From Candidatus Sulfotelmatobacter sp. (GTDB taxonomy: Bacteria > Acidobacteriota > Terriglobia > Terriglobales > SbA1): a DNA stretch of 12,738 bases. Location of the stretch: NCBI GenBank assembly GCA_030151135.1, contig JASLEQ010000311.1:1-12738 (forward strand), in the 5' to 3' direction. The position numbers and the translations under genes were made by a program. Shown one piece after another: positions 6,563 to 12,738 of the stretch; position 1 is the stretch's first letter; each line of letters begins with the position of its first letter. Below the pieces are notes generated by a model. The model searched no databases. It saw only the letters and a program-made list of their open reading frames with translations, and had not been told where the DNA came from.

Positions 6563-7699
6563 ATGGGTTTGTCGTTAAGCGATCTGCTCAAACGAATGCT
6601 GGAGATGAACGGCAGCGATCTGCACATCACCACCAACTCCCCGCCGCAAATCCGCGTGCACGGCCACCTCGTGCCTCTCGACCTGCCACAGATGACCCCG
6701 GCCGAGACCAAGCAGCTGGCTTACAGTGTGATGACGGACTCGCAAAAGCATCGATTCGAAGAAAGCCTGGAGCTCGACTTTTCGTTCGGATTGAAAGGCT
6801 TGGCTCGATTTCGTGCGAACGTATTCAACCAGCGCGGCGCCACGGCTGCTGTCTTCCGTCTCATTCCGTTTGAGATCAAGTCCTTCAACCAGCTCGGCCT
6901 TCCGACCGTCGTCAGCAAGATGTGCGACAAGCCTCGCGGTCTCGTCCTCGTCACTGGACCAACCGGATCCGGAAAGTCGACCACCCTCGCCGCCATGATC
7001 GACAAGATCAACAGCGAGCGCCACGATCACATTCTGACGATCGAAGACCCGATCGAGTTCGTGCACATGAACAAGAACTGCGTCGTGAACCAGCGCGAGC
7101 TTCACGCTGATACGAAGAGCTTTACTGACGCTCTGCGCGCTGCGCTTCGAGAAGATCCAGACGTCGTGCTGATCGGAGAAATGCGTGACTTGGAAACCAT
7201 CGAGTCCGCGCTTCGAATCGCCGAAACCGGTCACTTGACCTTCGGCACCCTGCACACGAACTCCGCAACTTCCACGATCAACCGTATCATCGACGTTTTT
7301 CCGGCCCATCAACAGCCGCAAATTCGCGCACAGCTTTCGCTGGTCCTCGAAGGCATCATGTGCCAAAGCCTTGTGCCTAAGACCGATGGCAAGGGTCGCG
7401 CCATGATCATGGAAGTGCTCGTGCCCAACGCGGCCGTGCGTAACCTGATCCGCGAAGACAAGATTCACCAGATTTACTCGTCCATGCAATCCGGACAGGA
7501 AAAGTTCGGCATGCAGACGTTCAACCAGTCGCTGGCCACCGCTTATTTCCAAAAACAGATTTCGTTGGAAACTGCTCTGGCTCGCTCCAGCAACGTCGAC
7601 GAATTGCAGGAAATGATCAACCGCGGCGCCAGCCTGTTGACCCGTCCCACTGCGGGCGGATCGTCGCTGGCCCGTGGAGCGGCCACTTCCAAGCACTAG
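6563..7699 (+). CDS. pilT: Type IV pilus retraction ATPase PilT
   Basis: A 378-residue twitching-motility ATPase that depolymerises the pilus and drives retraction, DNA uptake and surface sensing. The N-terminal PAS-like domain begins with LSDLLKRMLEMNGSDLHIT, typical of PilT. The motor core has Walker A GPTGSGKS (132-139), the acidic box LTIEDPIEFVH (158-168), Walker B VVLIGEMRD (201-209), and the His box with TGH and HTN (222-233). The PilT-specific AIRNLIRE motif appears as AVRNLIRE (291-298), which separates it from PilB-type extension motors, as does the absence of the zinc tetracysteine. The length is slightly above E. coli-type PilT because of a short Gly/Ser/Ala tail (about 354-378). 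The ATG at 6563 is preceded by AGAGGA with about 8 nt spacing. It lies in the same operon as pilB and pilC. Confidence 0.95.
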   Translation: MGLSLSDLLKRMLEMNGSDLHITTNSPPQIRVHGHLVPLDLPQMTPAETKQLAYSVMTDSQKHRFEESLELDFSFGLKGLARFRANVFNQRGATAAVFRLIPFEIKSFNQLGLPTVVSKMCDKPRGLVLVTGPTGSGKSTTLAAMIDKINSERHDHILTIEDPIEFVHMNKNCVVNQRELHADTKSFTDALRAALREDPDVVLIGEMRDLETIESALRIAETGHLTFGTLHTNSATSTINRIIDVFPAHQQPQIRAQLSLVLEGIMCQSLVPKTDGKGRAMIMEVLVPNAAVRNLIREDKIHQIYSSMQSGQEKFGMQTFNQSLATAYFQKQISLETALARSSNVDELQEMINRGASLLTRPTAGGSSLARGAATSKH

Positions 7700-7772
7700 T
7701 CAGCTTGGGAATCCGCCTGCCAGTGAGATGGATAGCACAGAGCAAGGGACGTCAGTGAGGAGAAGCTAAACC

Positions 7773-8981
7773 ATGCCAGTTTTTACTTTTTCCGGAAAAG
7801 ACGCATCAGGACAGAAAATATCGGGCGAGCGCATCGCAGCCAACAAGCAGTCGTTGGCTCAGGCATTGCGGCGCGAGCGCATTACTCCAGGCGCCATTCG
7901 CGAAAAGGGCAAGGAATTCTCCATGCCTACTTTCGGATCCGGCTCGGTCAAGACCAAGGACATTGCGATCTTCTTCCGCCAGTTCTCCGTCATGATCGAC
8001 GCTGGCCTGCCGCTGGTCCAGTGTCTGGAAATTTTGGCGGCCAATCAGGAAAATCCCTCCTTCCAGAAAACCCTCACCGGTGTCCGGACCACCGTTGAAG
8101 GCGGCGCCACGTTGGCCAATGCCATGCGTCAGTATCCGGTCGTTTTCGACGACCTCACCACGAACATGATCGAAGCCGGCGAAACCGGCGGTATTCTCGA
8201 CGTCATCCTGCAACGCCTGGCGGTTTACGTAGAAAAAGCTGTCCGCTTGCGGGCCGCCGTGAAGTCGGCGTTGATCTATCCTGTCGCTGTCGTTGGCATG
8301 GCCGTTTTGATCGTCGGTGCCCTGCTCAAGTGGGTCGTCCCGATTTTCGCCAATCTGTTTGCCGGTCTCGGCGTCTCTCTCCCTCTTCCCACCCGTATTA
8401 CGATCGGGCTGAGCGCCTTCGTGCAAACCTTCTGGTGGGTCATCTTCGCCGGTGGAATTGGTTCGTGGTTCGGCGTCAAACAGATACGCAAGGATCCGCG
8501 AGGAAAGTATTATTTCGACAAGATGCTGCTCCACCTGCCGGTCGTGGGCTCGCTCCTGCGTAAGATCGCTGTAGGCCGCTTTACTCGTACGCTCGGCACT
8601 TTGATCACGTCGGGCGTTCCGATCCTTGAAGGCTTGAGTATCACTGCAAGAACGTCCGGCAACGCCGTACTGGAAGAAGCTCTGATGAAAGTTCGCAAAG
8701 CGATCGAAGAAGGCCGCACCATCGTCGATCCACTGCGCGAATGCGGCGTGTTTCCCAACATGGTGACGCAGATGATCGGAGTCGGCGAAGCTACCGGCGC
8801 AATGGACTCCATGCTGCAGAAGATCGCTGACTTCTACGAAGAAGAAGTCGACGCCGCCACGAAAGATATGTTGGCCATGCTCGAACCGGTCATCATCGGC
8901 ATCCTCGGTGTCAGCATCGGCGGCATCGTGGTCTCGCTCTACATGCCACTGTTCGCCATGATCGCCAAACTGGCTGGATAA
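7773..8981 (+). CDS. pilC: Type IV pilus inner-membrane platform protein PilC (GspF family)
   Basis: A 402-residue polytopic membrane protein that couples the PilB and PilT motors to pilin movement. It starts with the usual MPVFTFSGKDASGQKISGE. Two T2SSF repeats follow: residues about 66-191, containing FFRQFSVMIDAGLPL and EAGETGGILD, and about 268-391, containing FTRTLGTLITSGVPIL and GVGEATGAMD. Hydrophobic segments at about 165-190, 208-234 and 366-396 match the three-TM family topology, ending with the typical LYMPLFAMI. GAGGAGA at 7757-7763 lies about 9 nt before the ATG. No residues are missing and the length is standard. It is 73 nt downstream of pilT with no terminator visible between them. 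Confidence 0.95.
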   Translation: MPVFTFSGKDASGQKISGERIAANKQSLAQALRRERITPGAIREKGKEFSMPTFGSGSVKTKDIAIFFRQFSVMIDAGLPLVQCLEILAANQENPSFQKTLTGVRTTVEGGATLANAMRQYPVVFDDLTTNMIEAGETGGILDVILQRLAVYVEKAVRLRAAVKSALIYPVAVVGMAVLIVGALLKWVVPIFANLFAGLGVSLPLPTRITIGLSAFVQTFWWVIFAGGIGSWFGVKQIRKDPRGKYYFDKMLLHLPVVGSLLRKIAVGRFTRTLGTLITSGVPILEGLSITARTSGNAVLEEALMKVRKAIEEGRTIVDPLRECGVFPNMVTQMIGVGEATGAMDSMLQKIADFYEEEVDAATKDMLAMLEPVIIGILGVSIGGIVVSLYMPLFAMIAKLAG

Positions 8982-9000
8982 AAGCAGGTTTCGCAGTGGA

Positions 9001-9072
9001 AAGGTTTCAAAGCTTCAGGCTGAAATGGCCGGATGATTTGAAACCTTGAAACTTTGAAGCTTTGGAAACCTT
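9001..9072 (+). repeat. Inverted repeat made of TTGAAACC-like octamers between pilC and pilS
   Basis: The left arm 9001-9017 (AAGGTTTCAAAGCTTCA) is the exact reverse complement of the right arm 9055-9072 except for one extra G in the right arm. The right half is itself an imperfect 8-nt tandem: TTGAAACC at 9038, TTGAAACT at 9046, TTGAAGCT at 9054 and TTGGAAAC at 9062. The left arm can alternatively pair over 11 perfect bases with 9037-9047, so two exclusive hairpins are possible. There is no T-run, so it does not look like an intrinsic terminator. The right arm ends 9 nt before the pilS ATG and could cover its ribosome binding region. It may equally be a copy of a dispersed genomic repeat. 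Confidence 0.75.
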
Positions 9073-9081
9073 GGGTCTTAG

Positions 9082-10791
9082 ATGCAATCGACGTTTGATG
9101 AGCGAAATTGGCTGGTCTGGCTGGTCCGGGTCCGCATCTTCATCCTGACACTGCTGCTTGCTATTGAACTGGCAATCGCGGAGTTCAGTCCCGCCCCCAT
9201 GCCATGGCGGCTTTTTCTCACCACCATCCTCTTCTGGTATAGCCTGTCTCTTTTTTACGTATTGTTGCTTTCGTTCTGGCAAGAACACCGCCTGCAGGCC
9301 ACGTTGCAGGTTCTCACCGACGTAATTCTGGTCACTCTCGTTGTCCATGAAACTGGCGGGTGGGATAGCTCACTCAACTTCCTTTATCCACTCGTCATCA
9401 TCGTTGCCACCGTGCTGCTGCCAAGAATGTGGGCGGGCTTGACCGCAGCGCTTGCCTTCATCCTTTACGGGAGTGTGCTGGAACTCAACTACTACGGCGT
9501 CATTAAGTCTTATTGCACCACGCATCCGGGACTTAAGGCGCTGCAAGCCATTATTTTCGTTAACCTCTTTGCCTTCCTGGCTGTGGCTTACCTGGCAGGT
9601 TTGCTCATTGCAAAACTGCGCCAGGTGGGCGTCCAGTTAAAAGACGCCAGCGGTGCTCTCGAGAGTCTCCAGGTTCTGCACGAAAACATCGTGCACTCCA
9701 TCAGCAGCGGGCTGATCACGACCGGCCTCGATGGCCGCATCACGCTCGTGAATCCAGCTGCGCAGAAGCTTCTGGAGTGTAGTCCTGCCCAGCTCATCGG
9801 GACTCCCGTCAGCCAGCTTTTTCTGGACCCGCTTCCGGTCGCAAGTCCGCAGCGAGCCGAGGCGCATGCCGAGATTCGTTTCGATCCACCCACGAAATTC
9901 CGCAAAACCCTGCGTGTGCGCGTGACAGCCCTCACCGTCCCCGAACGCGGGGACCTGGGCTACGTTTACGCTTTCGACGACCTCACCGAAATTCGACGCC
10001 TCGAGCGCGAAGTTCGCATGCAGGACCGACTCGCGGCTGTTGGCCGCTTGGCCGCTGCGATCGCCCATGAAATCCGGAACCCTCTCACCTCGATCGCTGG
10101 GTCCGTCAGTATGCTCTCTGGCGTACCGGAGATGAATGAAGATCACCGTCGTCTGCTCGATATCGTGACCCGCGAGTCCCAGCGCCTCAATGCCATCATC
10201 ACCGACTTCCTTGCCTATTCGCGCCCGAAACAATACCGCTTCGACCAGGTCGACCTCATCCAGCTCGTTGAAGACACCCTGACGTTGATGGATCATCGGA
10301 TGACCGCCGAGAATACGGGAATCACCATTCATCGCAAGTTCGCAGCAAACCGCGCGCTGGTGATTGCCGACGGCGACAAGCTAAAACAGGTCTTCTGGAA
10401 CCTTTGCGAAAATGCCGTTCGCGCCATGAAAAACGGAGGTACGCTCACAGCGGCCCTCGAAGCCTTTAAAGACGAGTGGCAGATATCGTTCATCGACACC
10501 GGTACCGGCATGACCCCCCAGCAAATTGAAAAGATCTTTGAACCGTTCCAGTCCAATTTCGAGGGGGGCACCGGCCTCGGGTTGGCCATCGTGTATCAGA
10601 TCGTCCAGGCGCATGAGGGCAAGGTTTGGGCTCGATCCAAACCGGGGCAGGGAACCACGTTCATCCTGCGTCTCCATCGGCTCGATGCCGACCAGTCGGC
10701 ACCAGATCAGCGGAAAAATTCCGAAATCGGGAATACTGCCTTCAAATTGCCTCTGGCAGCTGCAGCGGCGGGAGGGGGTGCTCGTGGCTAA
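9082..10791 (+). CDS. pilS: Sensor histidine kinase PilS
   Basis: A 569-residue kinase with about six hydrophobic helices in residues 12-178, the PilS membrane topology. A PAS domain follows (about 195-300, starting LHENIVHSISSGLITTGLDGRI). The HisKA motif AIAHEIRNPLTSIAGS has the phospho-His at 329. The ATPase domain carries N444 (LCENAVRAM), DTGTGM (472-477), FEPFQS and GGTGLGLAIV (495-504). In known systems PilS senses pilin in the membrane and phosphorylates PilR to set pilin transcription. The location directly after pilBTC and overlapping pilR supports that role. The start is the ATG at 9082, after which the first helix follows directly; its ribosome binding site is poor and lies near the arm of the inverted repeat. 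The C-terminal Ala/Gly-rich tail (559-569) is encoded by the DNA that supplies the pilR ribosome binding site. Confidence 0.92.
   Translation: MQSTFDERNWLVWLVRVRIFILTLLLAIELAIAEFSPAPMPWRLFLTTILFWYSLSLFYVLLLSFWQEHRLQATLQVLTDVILVTLVVHETGGWDSSLNFLYPLVIIVATVLLPRMWAGLTAALAFILYGSVLELNYYGVIKSYCTTHPGLKALQAIIFVNLFAFLAVAYLAGLLIAKLRQVGVQLKDASGALESLQVLHENIVHSISSGLITTGLDGRITLVNPAAQKLLECSPAQLIGTPVSQLFLDPLPVASPQRAEAHAEIRFDPPTKFRKTLRVRVTALTVPERGDLGYVYAFDDLTEIRRLEREVRMQDRLAAVGRLAAAIAHEIRNPLTSIAGSVSMLSGVPEMNEDHRRLLDIVTRESQRLNAIITDFLAYSRPKQYRFDQVDLIQLVEDTLTLMDHRMTAENTGITIHRKFAANRALVIADGDKLKQVFWNLCENAVRAMKNGGTLTAALEAFKDEWQISFIDTGTGMTPQQIEKIFEPFQSNFEGGTGLGLAIVYQIVQAHEGKVWARSKPGQGTTFILRLHRLDADQSAPDQRKNSEIGNTAFKLPLAAAAAGGGARG
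10771..10775 (+). promoter_or_regulatory. Ribosome binding site GGAGG inside pilS that decides the pilR start
   Basis: GGAGG is 8 nt before the GTG at 10784. A second in-frame GTG at 10778 is only 2 nt away and therefore less likely. Confidence 0.75.
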
Positions 10792-12178
10792 CATCCTTGT
10801 TTGCGACGACGAGCGCTCTATCTGCGAAATGCTCGACATCTCCCTCCGACGGGAAGGCCACAAGGTCGAAACGGTTCAGTCCGGGCAGGCCGCCAAAAGC
10901 AAAATCGACGGCGCCCTCTATGACGTCATCATCACCGACATTAAAATGCCGAATATCGACGGCATTGAAGTCCTCCGCCACGCTCACAAAATATCGCCTG
11001 ACTCTGCTGTGATCCTGATCACTGCAGTCGACGACTACGAAGCCGCCGTCGAAGCCGTCAAGGCGGGAGGCGCCTCCGATTACATTCGCAAGAACCCGGG
11101 CTTGGTCGATGAAATTAAATTAGCCATTAACCGTGTCCTCGAAAAATTGGTTTTAAGCAAGCAGAACTTCGCTTTCCGTCGCGACGCCGCGACCCGTAAT
11201 TCGCTCGACAACATCATCGGTTCCAGCCCGGCCATGGAGAAGCTCAAGCAGACCGTCCGCACGGTCGCATCCACCGCAAGCACGGTCTTGATCCATGGGG
11301 AGAGCGGGACTGGCAAAGAACTTGTGGCCCGCGCCGTCCACGTCTGCTCGCCACGTGCTACCGATGCCTTTGTTTCTGTGAACTGCGGCGCGTTTCCCGA
11401 AACCCTGCTCGAAAGTGAACTCTTTGGCTACGTGAAGGGGGCCTTCACCGGCGCGAATCAGAACAAGCGCGGCCTCTTTGAAGTTGCCGATGGCGGAACG
11501 ATCTTTCTCGACGAAATCAGTGAGATGACACTCGCCATGCAGGTAAAGCTTTTGCGCGTACTGCAGGAACGGAGCGTCCGTCCGGTCGGTGGAACCAGCG
11601 AAATCGCCATCGACGTTCGTGTCATCGCCGCTACCAATCGCGACCTCGATAAGGCGGTCGCTGAAAATCTGTTCCGCGAAGACCTGTATTATCGCCTGAA
11701 TGTAATTCCCATTCGCGTGCCGCCACTTCGCGAGCGCCGCGAAGACATTCCGCTTCTCGCGAATCATTTCCTCAAGAAGTATGCTACCGCCGCGGGACGC
11801 AGTATCCTGCGGGTTCATCCGGGATCTTTGGAAGCCTCGTGCGGCTACGAATGGCCGGGCAATGTCCGCCAGCTCGAAAACACGGTCGAGCGTGCCGTGG
11901 CCCTGGAGATGACCGATGAATTGCACGTCGAGATTCCCGCAGAACGCCCCAAGGCCCGCGCAGCGGCCGCGGCCGCAAACGGTTCCGGATTGCCCGAAGT
12001 GGGCGGCGAGTTAACTTTGCCCGACGGTTTCGGCATGGAAAGTTACGTGGCGGGCATCGAGCGCTCTCTGCTACAAAACGCACTCAATCAGAGTGGCGGC
12101 GTCCAGACTAAAGCTGCGGATGTTCTCGGGATTTCCTATCGCTCTTTCCGCCATCTGATGAAGAAGTACGGCCTCTAG
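10784..12178 (+). CDS. pilR: Sigma-54-dependent response regulator PilR
   Basis: A 464-residue NtrC-family activator read from a GTG start that overlaps the pilS stop by 8 nt. Longer in-frame extensions reach back into pilS and are not protein-like. The receiver has D8-D9, phospho-acceptor D52 (TDIKMP), Thr80 and Lys103. The AAA+ domain has Walker A GESGTGKE (172-179), the sigma-54-contacting loop GAFTGA (219-224), Walker B GGTIFLDE (237-244), and R-finger-region residues in NLFREDLYYRLNVIPI. A Fis-type helix-turn-helix occupies the C-terminus (about 436-462, KAADVLGISYRSFRHLMKKYG). An Ala-rich linker (392-399) joins the last two domains. Phosphorylated PilR would drive sigma-54 promoters, classically pilA, though no pilin gene is in this window. 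One oddity is that the receiver Lys-Pro dipeptide is split as K103-N-P105. Confidence 0.94.
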   Translation: MANILVCDDERSICEMLDISLRREGHKVETVQSGQAAKSKIDGALYDVIITDIKMPNIDGIEVLRHAHKISPDSAVILITAVDDYEAAVEAVKAGGASDYIRKNPGLVDEIKLAINRVLEKLVLSKQNFAFRRDAATRNSLDNIIGSSPAMEKLKQTVRTVASTASTVLIHGESGTGKELVARAVHVCSPRATDAFVSVNCGAFPETLLESELFGYVKGAFTGANQNKRGLFEVADGGTIFLDEISEMTLAMQVKLLRVLQERSVRPVGGTSEIAIDVRVIAATNRDLDKAVAENLFREDLYYRLNVIPIRVPPLRERREDIPLLANHFLKKYATAAGRSILRVHPGSLEASCGYEWPGNVRQLENTVERAVALEMTDELHVEIPAERPKARAAAAAANGSGLPEVGGELTLPDGFGMESYVAGIERSLLQNALNQSGGVQTKAADVLGISYRSFRHLMKKYGL

Positions 12179-12328
12179 AATTTCTTCCAACCGGTTGTGG
12201 AAATCGTATGTAGCCGCATCGCTTAGGACCATAGTGCTAGGGCCAATCGTGTAAATTGTGCCAACGTTGGCTGTACGGCGGGAATTTTCGTCTAAGGTTT
12301 TCGCCCTATGAACTTCGGAATAGCTCGT

Positions 12329-12342
12329 GGGGCTTAAGCCCC
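12329..12342. repeat. 14-nt perfect palindrome GGGGCTTAAGCCCC
   Basis: Seven-nt arms GGGGCTT and AAGCCCC with no spacer. GGGCTT occurs again shortly downstream (12355-12360). Without a T-run it is not a convincing terminator for pilR, which ends 150 nt upstream. It could be one copy of a dispersed REP-like intergenic element or a protein binding site. Confidence 0.5.
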
Positions 12343-12606
12343 CTCTGGAAAACTGGGCTTCCTGATGGATTCGCTCAAGTCAATCGGTTCCCGACATTGG
12401 TCCCGCCATAACAAATAACTTTCTTAGTAGGTCCACTAAGTTCACGGCTCGTGCGTGCTTTGGCGTGTGTTTTGACAACCTTCAGAGCGCCGAATGTCGC
12501 CGTTCTGAACCTCCGCCGCAAAACGTTCCGATTTTGGGAAACAATTGCCTCCCTCGCAAGTCCCTGTGGAAAAGACTCTTGCATGGCTGGTCCCCTGAAA
12601 CGCCCA

Positions 12607-12633
12607 CTATGGCAACGTGGATGCTATGGGAAC
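12607..12633 (+). repeat. Direct repeat CTATGG(C/G)AAC, two copies 17 nt apart
   Basis: CTATGGCAAC at 12607-12616 and CTATGGGAAC at 12624-12633 match at 9 of 10 positions. They lie 59-85 nt upstream of the next start codon, a location compatible with a tandem regulator site. Chance similarity is possible. Confidence 0.35.
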
Positions 12634-12680
12634 TGGTAATTAAGGCCGCGCACCTCATCGGTGAGGCAAATCCAGAAAAG

Positions 12681-12686
12681 GGGAGG
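12681..12686 (+). promoter_or_regulatory. Ribosome binding site GGGAGG for the last gene
   Basis: GGGAGG with 5 nt to the ATG at 12692. An ATG at 12687 directly abuts it but meets a stop after two codons (ATG GGA TGA), so it cannot start the gene. Confidence 0.7.
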
Positions 12687-12691
12687 ATGGG

Positions 12692-12738
12692 ATGAAAGAG
12701 CAGACTGTTCGGCTCGGTCCACGCGAACAGCAGATCGT
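12692..12738 (+). CDS. Start of a gene, possibly a LuxR/GerE-type helix-turn-helix regulator (runs off the right edge)
   Basis: Only 15 codons are visible: MKEQTVRLGPREQQI and part of a codon. A strong GGGAGG five nt upstream supports a real gene. The wording LGPREQQI resembles the LTPREREV opening of GerE/LuxR helix-turn-helix domains, which suggests a small DNA-binding protein or a regulator with the domain at its N-terminus. It lacks a type IV prepilin leader (no K-G-F-T-L-I-E), so it is not pilA. The fragment is too short for a firm family call. Confidence 0.5.
   Translation, partial: MKEQTVRLGPREQQI

Larger units (their letters stand above)
12179..12691. other. 513-nt non-coding stretch downstream of pilR
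   Basis: No open frame here has a credible start, ribosome binding site or recognisable product; short frames overlap in several phases and look random. Visible structure includes a CAACCGGTTG palindrome 9 nt after the pilR stop (12188-12197) flanked by TTTC/GAAA, possibly a weak stem. There is also the GGGGCTTAAGCCCC palindrome (12329-12342), a CTTAGT/ACTAAG dyad with a 6-nt loop (12423-12440), a direct repeat CTATGGnAAC (12607-12633) and a small CCTCA/TGAGG hairpin (12653-12666) just before the next ribosome binding site. It probably holds the end of the pil transcript and the promoter of the following gene. A small RNA cannot be excluded. Confidence 0.55.

Noticed and set aside
6575..7696. 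A 373-residue open frame antisense to nearly all of pilT
   Set aside because: Its protein is low-complexity in style and matches no family I know. pilT codon choice explains the absence of stops on the opposite strand. Similar antisense frames occur over pilB, pilC, pilS and pilR.
10526..10783. N-terminal extension of PilR into pilS
   Set aside because: The extension is the out-of-frame reading of the PilS ATPase domain. The receiver begins at the GTG with its own GGAGG.
12181..12203. Possible pilR terminator around CAACCGGTTG
   Set aside because: The stem is short and interrupted and no T-run follows. It is described only within the intergenic entry.
12461..12476. Sigma-54-like sequence TGGCGTGTGTTTTGAC in the post-pilR gap
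   Set aside because: The -24 half fits and the spacing is right, but the -12 element reads TTGAC instead of TTGC, losing the critical GC. It is also over 200 nt from the next start.
12535..12582. Two more TGG...TTGC pairs resembling sigma-54 promoters
   Set aside because: The spacing between TGG and TTGC is 7 and 9 nt rather than the required 8.
12465..12695. 76-residue open frame before the last gene
   Set aside because: No ribosome binding site and random-looking composition, and it runs through the ribosome binding site of the next gene.

Overview
The window looks like chromosomal DNA of an Acidobacteriota (Terriglobia/Koribacter-like) bacterium. This is inferred from moderate-high GC content, protein style, a COG2231-type DNA glycosylase beside a GH10 xylanase, and a type IV pilus cluster ordered pilB-pilT-pilC-pilS-pilR. 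No rRNA, tRNA, CRISPR array, insertion sequence or phage gene was seen, so the taxonomic call is an inference.

The left arm (1-4489) is read on the minus strand. In transcription order it holds a helix-hairpin-helix DNA glycosylase (nth/MagIII superfamily), a secreted GH10 endo-xylanase-like enzyme, an NtrY-like membrane histidine kinase, and the receiver domain of its NtrX-like sigma-54 response regulator, which runs off the left edge. The kinase and regulator genes overlap by 8 nt. The glycosylase and xylanase genes are separated by only 14 nt (2 nt if a TTG start is used).

The divergent intergenic region (4490-4799) carries a perfect 9+5+9 inverted repeat about 100 nt before pilB and a 10-nt palindrome just upstream of it.

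The right arm (4800-12178) is read on the plus strand and is a type IV pilus motor and regulator operon: PilB (extension ATPase with an N-terminal MshEN-type c-di-GMP-binding module), PilT (retraction ATPase), PilC (inner-membrane platform), PilS (six-TM sensor kinase) and PilR (sigma-54 activator). PilB and PilT power extension and retraction through PilC, and PilS/PilR is expected to control pilin transcription. A 100-nt gap between pilC and pilS contains a strong inverted repeat built from 8-nt TTGAAACC-like units. pilS and pilR overlap by 8 nt, as ntrY and ntrX do.

Downstream of pilR there is a 513-nt stretch with no convincing gene but several small symmetric elements. It is followed by the first 15 codons of a gene whose N-terminus resembles a LuxR/GerE-type helix-turn-helix protein rather than a pilin. 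No pilA, pilMNOPQ or minor pilin gene is in view. Most of the window is well-known biology; the items worth a second look are the non-coding elements and some substituted conserved residues in otherwise recognisable enzymes.
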